A DNA stretch of 39,876 nt from Candidatus Aquabacterium excrementipullorum (GTDB lineage: Bacteria; Pseudomonadota; Gammaproteobacteria; Burkholderiales; Burkholderiaceae_C). Within the stretch, counting starts at the first letter, position 1. Each line of letters opens with the position of its first letter. A model generated the notes under the pieces. The model worked only from the letters and a program-made list of their open reading frames with translations, was not told the DNA's origin and did not search any database. Below are positions 27,101 to 33,885 of this stretch, one piece after another. Both the position numbers and the translations under genes were made by a program. The stretch spans positions 1 through 39,876 of the forward strand of contig DXIO01000100.1 of the NCBI GenBank assembly GCA_019112875.1. Direction: 5' to 3'.

Positions 27101-29841
27101 TTGGCCCCCATGTCCGCCGAGATCCGTGGCGCGGCCTGCGCCTGGTCCGTGACGCGAACCGACGAGGTCAGCGAGGCCATCGCGCGGGTCTTGGTCTCGG
27201 TGCCGATCTCGCGGCCCAGGATCAACAGCCCCGCCGTGGGGCGCAGACTGGCGAAGAGCTGGGGCTGGTAGTCCGAGGCGGTGTCGCCCGGCTCCTTCGT
27301 CAGCACCTGCGACAGGCGCACCGCGCGATCGACAGCGGTCAGGTCGTCCAGCCCGGACCACAGCGGCGAGTTGTCGCTTTCCTTGGGCTGCAGCAAGGTG
27401 CTCAGGCCCGGATCGCGCCCGGCCTCCCGCGACGCGTCGCGCTGTACCTCGCTCATGCGCACGGAACCATCGAGCACGGCGCCCAAAGAGGCCACCGGCG
27501 CGCCGAGCATGGCCGCGCCCGCGCTCTTGCCGACGAACTGGCCAGGCAGCACGCTGGGCTCGGGCAGGCTCAGGCCGCTCAGGCCATAGCGCGCCAGGTC
27601 GTCCGCGCTGGTCTTGGAGGGATCGGAGATGAAGGTGTCGTAGATGACGTCACCGCGTGCATCGCTGGCCAGCGTGATGAGGCCATCGCGCAGCAGCACC
27701 GAGGACACCAGCGTGCCCTTGTCATAGGTCACCGCGCCGCCGCTGAAATCGACGCGGGCATCGGGATCGAGCATCAAGGCCCCTTGGGCCTGCATGCGGA
27801 CCACGCCCCCACCGGTGGACATCTCGGCCGCGGTGTAGCGCAGGTTGCTGTAGTAGCCGCTGGCGTCGCCCAGGTCCAGCGCGCGGCGGGCATCGGCCAT
27901 CACCGTCTGGCGGTAGACCACGCCCGCGCGCTGCAGCGGCGAGTCGGCCAGCTCGATGGAGAAGAGTTGCGTCTTGAGCTGATTGCGCTGGGCAGGCAGC
28001 CGAAGGTCCACGCCCGACACGTCCACCACGGCGCCGGCCTCCATCAGGATGCGGCTGTTGTCGGCCACGCTGGTGTTGTTGGCGAGCAGGCGCAGCGAGG
28101 AGCTCTGCCAGTCCTGCGCGGCCAGGATGTTGACCTCCCCGGCCGGCGCCTGAACGCGTGAGCCCGAGCGCAAGGTGATGTCGCTGCCCAGGATGTCGAT
28201 GCGCGAGCGGTAGAAGGTGTTGCTGGTGGTCTGCACCGACAGCTCGGCCAGGTCGTAGGCCTTCTTGTCGATCTGGTATTTCGCCAGATCGGCCTGGTAC
28301 TTGGCCTTCACCGTCTCGGTCGCGTCATCGGCCGGCACGGTGGGACGCACAGGCTCAGGCAATGTTTCCGGGGCGCGCAGCACCTCGTCGGGACCCACAC
28401 CGATCTTTTTCAGCACCACGTCGGCCACGGGGGCCGCGCCCTTGGCCAGCTCTTCGGCGCTCACGCTCTCGCCCTTGGCCACGCCCACCACGGTCTGCGA
28501 GGCCACCGCCGTGCCATCGGCCGTCAGCAGCCCGTCGGACGAGGGCAGCACCTCGGTGAGGCTGCCGGCCCCCAGTTCCACCGCCCCCAGGTTGTTGGCG
28601 CGGCGGACGTTGCTGCCATCCTTGTAGGTGTCCTTCATGGCCTGCAGGTAGATGCCACCGTTCTGGCCCTTCACCGCGGTCGTGGCCGTCAGTTGCCCCT
28701 TCTGGCGAATGGCCGCCCCCACCAGGTTGATCGTGCCCTTGTCGGCACGCACCAGGCCACTGGTGTAGGCACCACCTTCCCGCACGTTCTCGACCGTCCC
28801 CAACGGCATCGTGTCGGTGTTCAGTCCCGTGGCGCCATTGGCCTTGGCGGCCGCCACGTCCGCCTGGATGCCGGCCAGCGTGGCGTCGGTGAAGTTGTCC
28901 ACCGCCACCAGCAGGCCACGCTGCGCGGTGTCTTCCGAGGCGTACAGGTACACCGTCTTGCCCGCCGCCAGGATGGTCTGCCCCGACGGCGATTCGATCA
29001 GGCCCTTATTGACCACGCGGGGCGCCACCATGACGACCTTGCCACCCGCCAATGACTGGATGACCGCCCCGGGCTCGACCGCCACGAAGCCTGCCGTGCT
29101 GGTTTCGTCGCCGCCGAACACCGCGCGGCCATCGCGCCACTGGTAGAGGTTGAGCGCCTTCGAGCTGTTCATGTCGCCGAGATCGCCCAACGCGTTCTGC
29201 GCGATGCTCAATGCCGTGGCCACCAGGCTGCCTGCGTTGACACGGGCGTTCTTGCCGAAGATGATGCCCGCGCCGGTTTCGATCATCACTTCGCCATTGG
29301 CCTGCAGCACGCCGTCGATCACCGCGGGATCGCCTCCCCGCACCTTGTTGAGCGCACGACCGCCTTCGGGCTGCACGAAACGCATCGTGTAGCCCTTGCC
29401 GATGTTGAAGCTGTCCCAGTTGACGACGATGGCCCCGCTCTTCTGCAACAGCGTCATCACGTAGCCATCGGCCGACTTGCTGGGATCGTCGAACACCCCG
29501 AGGTTGTCGCCCCTGTACTCGGAGGAGAACACCGGCAGATTCGGCCGGCCACTGGCCAGCACCTGCGACACCATGTCGGCCACCGAGCGCCCGGGCGACA
29601 GCGCCCGCGCAGGCGAGGCCGAGGCGGACACCCGCGCGCTGCCCATGGCGCTGGCCGACACGTTGCCCGACACCATCTGCGCCTGCGCCAAAGGCCCCAC
29701 GAGCAGGGACACGGCCCCCACCACCGCCGCCGCACGCGTCTGCCCGCCAGCGGCCTTGCCCGCGGACCGCGCGTGCTCCGCCGCAGGAACGCGCATGCCA
29801 CGTCGACGATCGAACACGAGGCGGTGGATGTGCTTGTTCAT
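18109..29841 (-). CDS. Giant two-partner secretion exoprotein (FHA family, DUF3739-like C-terminus)
   Basis: A 3,910-residue TpsA exoprotein, predicted to cross the outer membrane through the adjacent TpsB and form a long beta-helical filament used for adhesion or surface structure. The start MNKHIHRLVFDRRRG is an extended signal-peptide region; the hydrophobic core ends LAQAQ near residue 55. The TPS domain (about 95-330) contains VVNWDSFNIGKGYTMRF and GAGIIFGKNARVNAGSLVAT. Thousands of residues of imperfect beta-helix repeats rich in Gly/Ala/Thr/Asn follow. The C-terminal part (NLLIYSVQGSIDSGKGS, LYAPNGEIRALDAFIKGDG, VDLLGFGD) resembles DUF3739. AGGAGA precedes the ATG. No toxin or cysteine-containing maturation module is evident. 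The usual NPNG of the TPS domain is changed (see findings). Confidence 0.92.
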   Translation of the reverse strand: MNKHIHRLVFDRRRGMRVPAAEHARSAGKAAGGQTRAAAVVGAVSLLVGPLAQAQMVSGNVSASAMGSARVSASASPARALSPGRSVADMVSQVLASGRPNLPVFSSEYRGDNLGVFDDPSKSADGYVMTLLQKSGAIVVNWDSFNIGKGYTMRFVQPEGGRALNKVRGGDPAVIDGVLQANGEVMIETGAGIIFGKNARVNAGSLVATALSIAQNALGDLGDMNSSKALNLYQWRDGRAVFGGDETSTAGFVAVEPGAVIQSLAGGKVVMVAPRVVNKGLIESPSGQTILAAGKTVYLYASEDTAQRGLLVAVDNFTDATLAGIQADVAAAKANGATGLNTDTMPLGTVENVREGGAYTSGLVRADKGTINLVGAAIRQKGQLTATTAVKGQNGGIYLQAMKDTYKDGSNVRRANNLGAVELGAGSLTEVLPSSDGLLTADGTAVASQTVVGVAKGESVSAEELAKGAAPVADVVLKKIGVGPDEVLRAPETLPEPVRPTVPADDATETVKAKYQADLAKYQIDKKAYDLAELSVQTTSNTFYRSRIDILGSDITLRSGSRVQAPAGEVNILAAQDWQSSSLRLLANNTSVADNSRILMEAGAVVDVSGVDLRLPAQRNQLKTQLFSIELADSPLQRAGVVYRQTVMADARRALDLGDASGYYSNLRYTAAEMSTGGGVVRMQAQGALMLDPDARVDFSGGAVTYDKGTLVSSVLLRDGLITLASDARGDVIYDTFISDPSKTSADDLARYGLSGLSLPEPSVLPGQFVGKSAGAAMLGAPVASLGAVLDGSVRMSEVQRDASREAGRDPGLSTLLQPKESDNSPLWSGLDDLTAVDRAVRLSQVLTKEPGDTASDYQPQLFASLRPTAGLLILGREIGTETKTRAMASLTSSVRVTDQAQAAPRISADMGAKAWADLLAQVGSTTVLSATQLQRAGLAGVALYADHIQYGSAAMQDAPSLQLAAGGSFMAKAREGDVVFNGRLSVPGGSIEVNAQSGSVLLTKGSRLDAGGTRRDDRVAGSQTPAAAREGGSITLTAFDDVELAQGSEVDVSGTAWRGTDGKLVKGRAGTLSLQANEGASVASPDSAMPQGTLMLNGAIAGFDFSGGGTLVLGGLPRVVLGGVGEGAFSLDPGLYASRGFGTLKVTALGDVDVLAGARIKPLLVNMQALSSAYSAVSGVTYTLAPLEAGLRSGFNLSLTAKSKANVQTENGLPQGADLRVDEGAELDMGAGGSITLQAGGSIDMAGTLRALGGDVRLAILGTRGVINSTMYEDYGHVKDQGIYLRSGSEIDVSGTVKAVEVRNSLAVLQGLPSPKVGEVLAGGTVTLGGDDGAAVRGQLMMELGAVIRLNGASGRLSRDATGALSTISSAAGTLNIMSTDGFSLLGTVEAKALDASVAGGTINIALSRQGTIDSIPAGGQDYPGGANAGKRSIRITDTWASALALSAEGRRFGEGVVSAELLNNAGFDRVQLRADDTIQLNAGVSLKASENRSRLQSVVLNAPVLELTNHLKTTVLRPTSADFLYLVADEAAATSPKTEADHVIQAHHVAMGPVTGKGATLDTVAASARELKGQRWLEVQAGLIELNGDTAVQGANRVDLNATLARTTNTTLTRQNGEIRFIGQRALSAAVDGDRSLQGSFSFQGQLNLTAGQVYATTMSNYTVSGGSGSTLSLMAPTHGSTSQTPLSALATLKLQAGTLDIDGVIRQPVGGIELTADTLNLGDQATLSISSNGVTVPVGMLINNSQWVYSPEGAVSGNVPDEGNVVQDITKLPITKQVLLNGRTISLSTTTTVDAQAGGDIAAWQFNPGVGGSTDTYLREGLFAVLPSYTFDFAPYDADIRARTTQIGTDLKAGDQVTITTGNGVLAAGTYTLLDARYGILPGAVLVSATTLDVSKSLPVAVRNDDGSVIVSGYRTSTGTTQTGGNDQRQALRLEPESAFRAKSDITVVSGNAFQQQRANKSGDTLVLPGDGGRVSFSAEQAFDWTARFNFAGKDGLKAGEFDLAMPDIEVRRTKPEAASAAGVVGLDQLNALGADSVLLGGVRTNNSDGSVSVTRKAATVAFVSETGADGQPLGGDANTLRTGGELMAVATRSVSVDAGMTIASTGKDTGQSRRYLVRGDGALLQVGQRADTDITVTGATTGNQAVLTVGSRQAGAAAVTLRGASVQLDSTATVALTPELVLDTQSVGLGAGTVVVGDAATVPAGALHLNGPLLERLNGTQRLALRASAGSMAFAGGSQLGGAATRQLTLDAPQLIGVAAQGDTAEAAAQGQTVLTAQEVVLRNGSGLAADGQTGVGQLLVRAKPVSTDGHTGGITVADAGSGGQRLAFFSATLDSKGDIVFTGQGQTQAQGDVVLSAARVTASSDASQQLVAKGALTITLADGGHTLNESLGAGGKLGLEGLTIQQQGNIDIEAGRLNLVARGDKGAPSQALVFAVGSNTSVAGRLRLVNDTYAVASGGGQLTAEARQGAIVVNGTLSAAAPTIPTGVTGEAPAAGTITLKATGANGQVQLGQQARLNVAGAAGQSGTVVVDTRQLALTQAGAAAASTNAALAQNGLDQLVAASRNSDGSSLREFNVRQREGDLGLNSQVKAALVQLTADAGALSLNAKADIDATTAAGGVVQLQSQGDLTLNDGAHIEARSTREGANGGDVLLSSTQGTIHLGAATVVADSEGDAKDGRIVLRALQTQNAQGLYTGMKVASLGGSGAVSLQAGRVQLDGVRVYDGAALTSLGTGTATTSNLNLTTLVSAATSFAGNQSAILATAGLGGAANASVRAEAEIRAQGGFSIANDLVLAAGSQPMNLTIRAAGDLNVNNNISAGLTNATTSATIQSGEGASLRFVAGADLNSADVDATQSDVTKGHFTLASNKLIRTTTGAIDVHASGDVRLMAATTTTPSSIYVTGGLSSLGAYEVFATENTGAAATRATNAYKSAVFTERGERLTVSAGGKVGSFASVTLANGVAQYVQQQLTQGTGNYFYHGGNPTAALLTQRVPVAWWTGFNEFRQGFGSFGGGNIDIRAGGDVGNLAVVAPTNARSVLMVDASGKVLSSELKVLNGGDVNVTAGGNIYGGVYFLGRGDGRLSAGGSLLVGADNVADNVIPSATAVMNPGAMLALMDGHWSVDAVGDLTVSHVYNPTIVPFRFTGAGNLNGSTGGTTAASGLTNTNAAVYYTYAEDAGVSMASLHGSVSLMPDAQNFNRMHAASVAGSLDLGTPSPSLATNASVPASVLPPVVSLVSLTEDVTIDTGGRRNDTQGTNGQGGSKLFIMPSDQSDVNVYAGRDVRLAADLQLLDSAQVQLGLASTAAPALFPASVSAASATSQSYAGLIANLGSSSVISEDRPNGSRVLSLVYGIDGQEDKLTQTPIADLGQSGNDNLIRFIAGRDVSFSDQNDAGLTITSFLRTPRPTEIVAGRDIVNPNFLGQNFDESDVSTVSAGRDILGVSVTLASNPRILAVGGAGAFQVEAGRDLDLNQMAGVLAIGNKVNNALSASSAKITLAAGTAKTVNLDELRERYGSNTSLRQAINQALVDSGLLPSGVAFWSDLNDAAAFAAFGQLSDEHQVTAVQTFLDATFASRYLPEDAGKSAAYYRSAAFQRKKQEAMWAQVQKAASAANAIAVSTDATEEARRKLRRQALFDEAQAVADLAGLGATFNSEGDVNVGQSRVHNLGQGGGNVLGRADDSLGGIDVLASGQVVAGLPTSADAPGGFINFQGGSFRALSLGDFLAGDQKVIALGRGNLLIYSVQGSIDSGKGSNTSQASDVPRRVYNKLTGLVESRGNPPTSGSGIQKVQTPADLTPVYGLYAPNGEIRALDAFIKGDGNISIVANTVKGADNIGGASGVAAPPAPAVSLSLTPKVADTAAGVAQLAEASESKSKPPANSVLTVDLLGFGDTTTSQDDDQRKR

Positions 29842-29874
29842 GGTACTTCTCCTGCGGTAGGTGGCGGGCGGAAC

Positions 29875-31545
29875 TCAGAAGGACTGCTGGACGCTGATGT
29901 CCAGGCGGTAACGGCGACCGGCCTTCGGGCCGCTGGCATAGGCCCGTGCGCCGTTGTCCGTCGGCCGCTCGGTGTCGAAGGCCACACGGGCCAGGTCCAG
30001 GCCGATCTGCAGGCCCTGATCGCTGAAGAAGCGCAAACCCACGCCCTGGCTGCCCAGGTGCACGCGCGGCACCTGGGTGAGTTGCGCATTGATGATGTGG
30101 ACGAAGCCCCGATCCGCGAAGACCAGCGCGGTGGAGCGCACACCCCACACGCTCATCCAGACGGGCGTGACGAGCTCGATGCGCGAATTCCAGCCTTCGT
30201 CACCGGACTGCTCGTAGTCGTAGTACCCGCGCACGGTGGCGTTGCCGCCCAGGCTGTACTGCTCGCCACTGGGCAGAGGGCCCGTCGCCAGTTGCACGTC
30301 CGCGCTGACATTGAGGCGCCAGTTGCCCAGCACGGGGCGGGCATGCCCGATGCCGATCTGCACCGCGGCGAAATCCGCCGATGCGCCGGCGCGCTTGCAA
30401 TCGAACTGCTCCAGCCTCAGCCCGTCGCAATCCACCGTTCGACCGGCGAGCGCATGGGTGCTGAACCTGGCAGAGGCGTTGAGCGTGCTCACGACATCGC
30501 CCGCGCCGTTGTGCGTGAAGCTGTAGCCGCCGCTGAGCAAGGGGTAGCGGGTCGGAGGCCGCTGCACGATCAGCCCATCCTTGAAGGTGTTGAAGTCGCG
30601 GTTGTGCTTGTAGTCGACCGAGGCGAAGACGCTGTGCCTGACCGGCCAGTTCAGCGCGTCGAGCCGGTGGCTCCAGCGCAGGCCATAGAAGGTGCCCTTG
30701 GTCAGCGTCGAGGACGGCCCGGTGCCATCGACGCGGGTCAGGGTGTCGCTGTCGCTGTCGGTGGCCGACAGCAACAGGTCGTCACGCCCCGTCAACGGGA
30801 TGCCGTACATCATCGACAGCGTGTTGCTGTCTTTCGGGCGATGGGGGGCGTATTGCCAGCTCAGGCCCAGCGTGTGGCCTCGCTGGAACAGGTTGTTGAC
30901 GCCCACGGAGGCATTGGTGCGGCCCCGGGTGGTGTTGTAGCTCTGCGCGTTGGTGTATTGAAGGCTGCCGAAGTACGGGGCCTCGTCCTTTACCTTGAGG
31001 TCCACGTCGATGCCCTGGCCATCCTCGCTGGCATTCACCAGCGGCGTGACCTGCAACTGCGCGGACTGCACTTCGGCCAGCTGCTGCTGGACCGACGGGA
31101 AGTGCGGCACCTCGCCCTGGCGCAAGGCCGGCACGGCGGCCTGGATGCGGCTGGGCAGATGGTATTGCGCGCCGGTGACGGTCACTTTCTGCAGCGCTGC
31201 CTCCACCACCTCCAGGTGCACCTCGCCGCGGTCCACCTGCTGGTTGGGCAGGCTCACCAGCACCGACAGGTAGCCGGCGTCCTGGTAGGCCTTCTCCAGC
31301 GCGTTGCGGGCCCGCTCGACATCGGCAAAGCCGCGGCCCGGGCCCATGAACGGTGACACCGTGCGCTCGACGAGGGCCGCCGGCAGCAGGGTGTTGCCCT
31401 CGATCACGTATTCATACACGTCGAACACGGGCTCGGTGCCGGCCTCCACGGCCTGCGCCACGACCGTGCGGCCTGCGGCGACCAATGCAAACGCCAGCAC
31501 GGCCCTGGCGAGACAGCCCGCGGTGGTGACGGGTACTTTTTCCAT
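29875..31545 (-). CDS. TpsB outer-membrane transporter (ShlB/FhaC/HecB family)
   Basis: The 556-residue outer-membrane translocator for the giant exoprotein encoded 33 bases downstream. A signal peptide ends near VVAQA. POTRA1 spans about 40-115 (FDVYEYVIEGNTLLPAALVE, ALEKAYQDAGYLSVLVSLP) and POTRA2 about 117-188 (VTVTGAQYHLPSRIQAAVP). A 16-strand barrel fills the rest. The Omp85 lid-lock motif VRGY is at 438-441 within SLGGNATVRGYYDYEQSGDE, and the C-terminus ends SVQQSF with terminal Phe. The length fits the family. The ATG has no obvious Shine-Dalgarno, and a hairpin lies only 19 bases upstream, so expression may be controlled at this leader. Confidence 0.95.
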   Translation of the reverse strand: MEKVPVTTAGCLARAVLAFALVAAGRTVVAQAVEAGTEPVFDVYEYVIEGNTLLPAALVERTVSPFMGPGRGFADVERARNALEKAYQDAGYLSVLVSLPNQQVDRGEVHLEVVEAALQKVTVTGAQYHLPSRIQAAVPALRQGEVPHFPSVQQQLAEVQSAQLQVTPLVNASEDGQGIDVDLKVKDEAPYFGSLQYTNAQSYNTTRGRTNASVGVNNLFQRGHTLGLSWQYAPHRPKDSNTLSMMYGIPLTGRDDLLLSATDSDSDTLTRVDGTGPSSTLTKGTFYGLRWSHRLDALNWPVRHSVFASVDYKHNRDFNTFKDGLIVQRPPTRYPLLSGGYSFTHNGAGDVVSTLNASARFSTHALAGRTVDCDGLRLEQFDCKRAGASADFAAVQIGIGHARPVLGNWRLNVSADVQLATGPLPSGEQYSLGGNATVRGYYDYEQSGDEGWNSRIELVTPVWMSVWGVRSTALVFADRGFVHIINAQLTQVPRVHLGSQGVGLRFFSDQGLQIGLDLARVAFDTERPTDNGARAYASGPKAGRRYRLDISVQQSF

Positions 31546-31564
31546 GTTCGACGATCACAAAAGA

Positions 31565-31586
31565 ACAGTCCCCGGGTGGGGACTGT
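31565..31586 (-). terminator. Hairpin between secreted-protein gene and tpsB
   Basis: A perfect 9-base stem ACAGTCCCC/GGGGACTGT closes a 4-base loop. On the minus strand it is followed by TTCTTTTG, a weak T-tract. It lies about 60 bases after the stop of the 410-aa secreted protein gene and 19 bases before the tpsB ATG. It could terminate the upstream gene, or act as a leader attenuator for the TPS operon. Confidence 0.65.
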
Positions 31587-31646
31587 CGTGTACAACCAGC
31601 CTGCGCCGCCCCTTTTTTCAGGAGGCGCAAACGTCAACCAGCTCGA

Positions 31647-32879
31647 TCAGTTGAAGAACACGGGCGACGTGTTGGACAGGCGCTGGGCGGCGCTGGTCGA
31701 GTTGCCGAACAGCCCGCTCAGGTTCAGGGTACTCAGCGTGTCATCGATGGCGTTGATCACGGCAGTGCCGTTGGCGGTGTGGCCGTACTTCTGCGACGTG
31801 AACCAGAACTCGTACTGGCCGGCCTTGGCCGTGTCCGTGCTCTTGCCGGTCGAGCTGGGGCTGGCGGCGCTGGGGCCGTCGTACGCAGCGATGCCGGCGA
31901 TCTTCACGTAGCGCCACTTGCGGTCGGCGCGCTGGCCGCCCGAGCGGGTGGTCAGGTCGGGGTAGTTCTCCAGCGACAGCACGCCCAGGGCGTAGCCGGC
32001 GGCGCTCAGGCAGGTACGGGCATTGCCCGTGCCAGCGCCTTCCTGCACGTCGTAGCTGGTCAGGCCGGAGTTGGCCGAAGCGTAGTTGGCGGCATCGGCG
32101 GGGCTCACAGCGCCACCGGCGGCGCCATCACCGCCGATGTAGCCGTTCAGGAAGAACTGGTTGGACGAAGCCTGGGTGCCCGAGGTGGACACGCGGCGGC
32201 ACACGGTCAGCTTGTCGCCCGCGGTGCCGACGTTCAGGATGGCGGTGATGTCCTGCTTGGCCGTGTTGAAGGAGTCGGACACGATCGAGGCGTACTGGGC
32301 CTTCGTGATGCTGGGCTGGTGAGCGGGGTCGATGGCATCCAGGCCGGCACCGGCGATGCCTTGGGCCGATTGCAGGGCGGTGTACAGGGCGGGGCTCACG
32401 GCCACGCCGAAGACCTGGCTGAAGCTGGCGGCTTGCGTGGCGGGCGCCTGGGCCAGGCCGGCGGCGGTCAGCTCGGCGGCGGGGAAGGCCGCGGCGTCGA
32501 TGTCCAGGAAGCCACCTTCAGACTTGCGGGCGGCAGTCAGGGTGTTGCCGGACGTGTCGGCCACGTCGACGAACTGGGTGGTCTGGGTACCGGCGGAGGT
32601 AGAGATGGCGGTGAACGAGCCGCCAGCCACGTTGAAGGACACGGCATCGATGCCGGCCAGGCCCGAGAAGTTCTTCGAGCACTTCACGGCGAACAGGTTG
32701 GTGTCGGTCGTGTTGGTGATCGTGGTGGCCGTGCCGCCAGCGCTGGTGCACAGGGTCGTCAGGGCCGAGCGGTAGTTGGCCGAGGTGGCGGAAGCACCAG
32801 CCAGGTACACGGTGGCTGCCTGGGCTTGGGCGGCGACCAGGGTCACGGCAGCGGCCAGGGCGATCTTGGTGAAGTTCAT
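31647..32879 (-). CDS. Secreted protein of unknown function, possible PstS-like fold
   Basis: A 410-residue exported protein. The signal peptide is MNFTKIALAAAVTLVAAQAQA and the mature chain starts ATVYLAGASATSANYRSAL. That opening recalls phosphate-binding-like (PstS/PBP) proteins, whose first strand carries a Gly-Ala-Ser/Thr loop; this is a resemblance only. The mature part is Ala/Ser/Thr/Gly-rich and contains four cysteines (TTLCTS, VKCSKN, TVCRRV, RTCLSA) able to form two disulfides. There is no PEP-CTERM tail and no lipobox. GGAG six bases before the ATG at 32879 decides the start over an upstream in-frame codon at 32903. It sits between a PEP-CTERM gene and tpsB and close to a type II-like system, for which it is a candidate substrate. 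Confidence 0.75.
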   Translation of the reverse strand: MNFTKIALAAAVTLVAAQAQAATVYLAGASATSANYRSALTTLCTSAGGTATTITNTTDTNLFAVKCSKNFSGLAGIDAVSFNVAGGSFTAISTSAGTQTTQFVDVADTSGNTLTAARKSEGGFLDIDAAAFPAAELTAAGLAQAPATQAASFSQVFGVAVSPALYTALQSAQGIAGAGLDAIDPAHQPSITKAQYASIVSDSFNTAKQDITAILNVGTAGDKLTVCRRVSTSGTQASSNQFFLNGYIGGDGAAGGAVSPADAANYASANSGLTSYDVQEGAGTGNARTCLSAAGYALGVLSLENYPDLTTRSGGQRADRKWRYVKIAGIAAYDGPSAASPSSTGKSTDTAKAGQYEFWFTSQKYGHTANGTAVINAIDDTLSTLNLSGLFGNSTSAAQRLSNTSPVFFN

Positions 32880-32940
32880 GGAATGCTCCAAAAGAGAAGG
32901 CAAGAGGACGTATGGACGAAAAGCAAGCGGGCAGCAGCGC

Positions 32941-32987
32941 CCCTGGCAGGGCCTTGGACAAGGCCCTGCCAGGGCCCCATGAGGGGC
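32941..32987 (-). terminator. Paired hairpins downstream of PEP-CTERM gene
   Basis: A perfect 15-base stem, CCCTGGCAGGGCCTT against AAGGCCCTGCCAGGG with a 4-base loop, spans 32941-32974. It is preceded on the transcript by a smaller GCCCC/GGGGC hairpin (32974-32987). They lie just after the PEP-CTERM stop codon on the minus strand. No adjacent T-run is present, so they may act as a strong pause, an mRNA 3' stabiliser or a Rho-type end. Confidence 0.6.
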
Positions 32988-33015
32988 TCGGGTCAGTCAG
33001 TTCAGGATGCGCGGA

Positions 33016-33885
33016 TCAGGCGCGGCGACGGCGGGCGATGGCGCCCAGCACGGCCAGGCCGCTCACCAGCAGCGCGTAGGTGGAGGGCTCGGGCACAGGG
33101 GCGTACACCAGCTGGCCATTGGCCACGTTCAGGGTGACGAGGCCGGGGGTCTTGACTTCCTTGGCCGTGCCATCGATCAGCCACAGGGCGGCAGCGGTGC
33201 CGGCCAGGGTTTCGCCATTGAGCAGGTTGGCATTGCGCCAGTTGTTGCCGAAGCCTTCGCCGGCCATCACGTAGCCGTTGGCCAGGGTGGTCGCGCCATC
33301 GTCGGCAGTGAAGGTGTAGGCGCCGTTGGCCGAGGAGCCGATGGTGCCCTTGTTGGCGATGGGCGTGAAGATGTCGTTGGACTTGCCGCCCGAGATCTGG
33401 TTGAGGGCCGCTGCCTGGGTGCTGTTGTTGTTCAGCTGGTTGGCGGTGGGGTTCTCCACGCCGGTGACCAGCGAGCGGATGTTGGCGCCGACGCCCACGT
33501 TGTCGAAGGCGGTGACGACGAACTGCAGCTCGGACGCATCGGCGTTGGCCAGCAGACGGTTCCAGGCGGCGGTCCAATCGTTGGTACCGTAGGTGCTGAC
33601 CTGGTTGCCATTGATCGTGAGGGCGTTGGTGCTGAAGTCCCACACGATGCTGGTGTTGGGATTGGCAGCCAGCGAGCCGGAAGCCAGGGCGGTGCCGTTG
33701 CCGGTCGCGCCCACGAAGTCGTCCAGGGTCAGGCCCAGATCGAACACGCCGGCGGTAGTGGTGCCACCGGTGCGGTCGTAGGCGATCAGGACCAGGGAGC
33801 CATTGCCACCCGTGGCGATGCTGGCGTTGGCAGCACCCGCGGCGGCAACCAGGGCCACGGCAGCAGCGATGTGTTGCAGTTTCAT
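33016..33885 (-). CDS. PEP-CTERM sorting-domain surface protein
   Basis: A 289-residue exported protein with signal peptide MKLQHIAAAVALVAAAGAANA and a classical PEP-CTERM tail: VPEPSTYALLVSGLAVLGAI followed by ARRRRA. It would be processed by an exosortase encoded outside the window. The body begins SIATGGNGSLVLIAYDRTGG with FDLGLTLDDF. Some PEP-CTERM proteins share a similar opening, but no catalytic domain is visible. The start at 33885 is chosen because CGGAGA lies seven bases upstream; the ATG at 33891 would put it too close. A long leader region lies upstream. Proximity to the EpsA-type regulator suggests joint control with exopolysaccharide genes; this is inference. Confidence 0.88.
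   Translation of the reverse strand: MKLQHIAAAVALVAAAGAANASIATGGNGSLVLIAYDRTGGTTTAGVFDLGLTLDDFVGATGNGTALASGSLAANPNTSIVWDFSTNALTINGNQVSTYGTNDWTAAWNRLLANADASELQFVVTAFDNVGVGANIRSLVTGVENPTANQLNNNSTQAAALNQISGGKSNDIFTPIANKGTIGSSANGAYTFTADDGATTLANGYVMAGEGFGNNWRNANLLNGETLAGTAAALWLIDGTAKEVKTPGLVTLNVANGQLVYAPVPEPSTYALLVSGLAVLGAIARRRRA

Noticed and set aside
25909..28161. Plus-strand 750-codon frame inside the giant exoprotein gene
   Set aside because: Antisense to a continuous beta-helix repeat region; no domain recognised and typical shadow composition.
18109..29841. Contact-dependent inhibition toxin (CdiA) for the giant exoprotein
   Set aside because: No VENN-type boundary, C-terminal toxin module or small immunity gene follows; the C-terminus looks like DUF3739.
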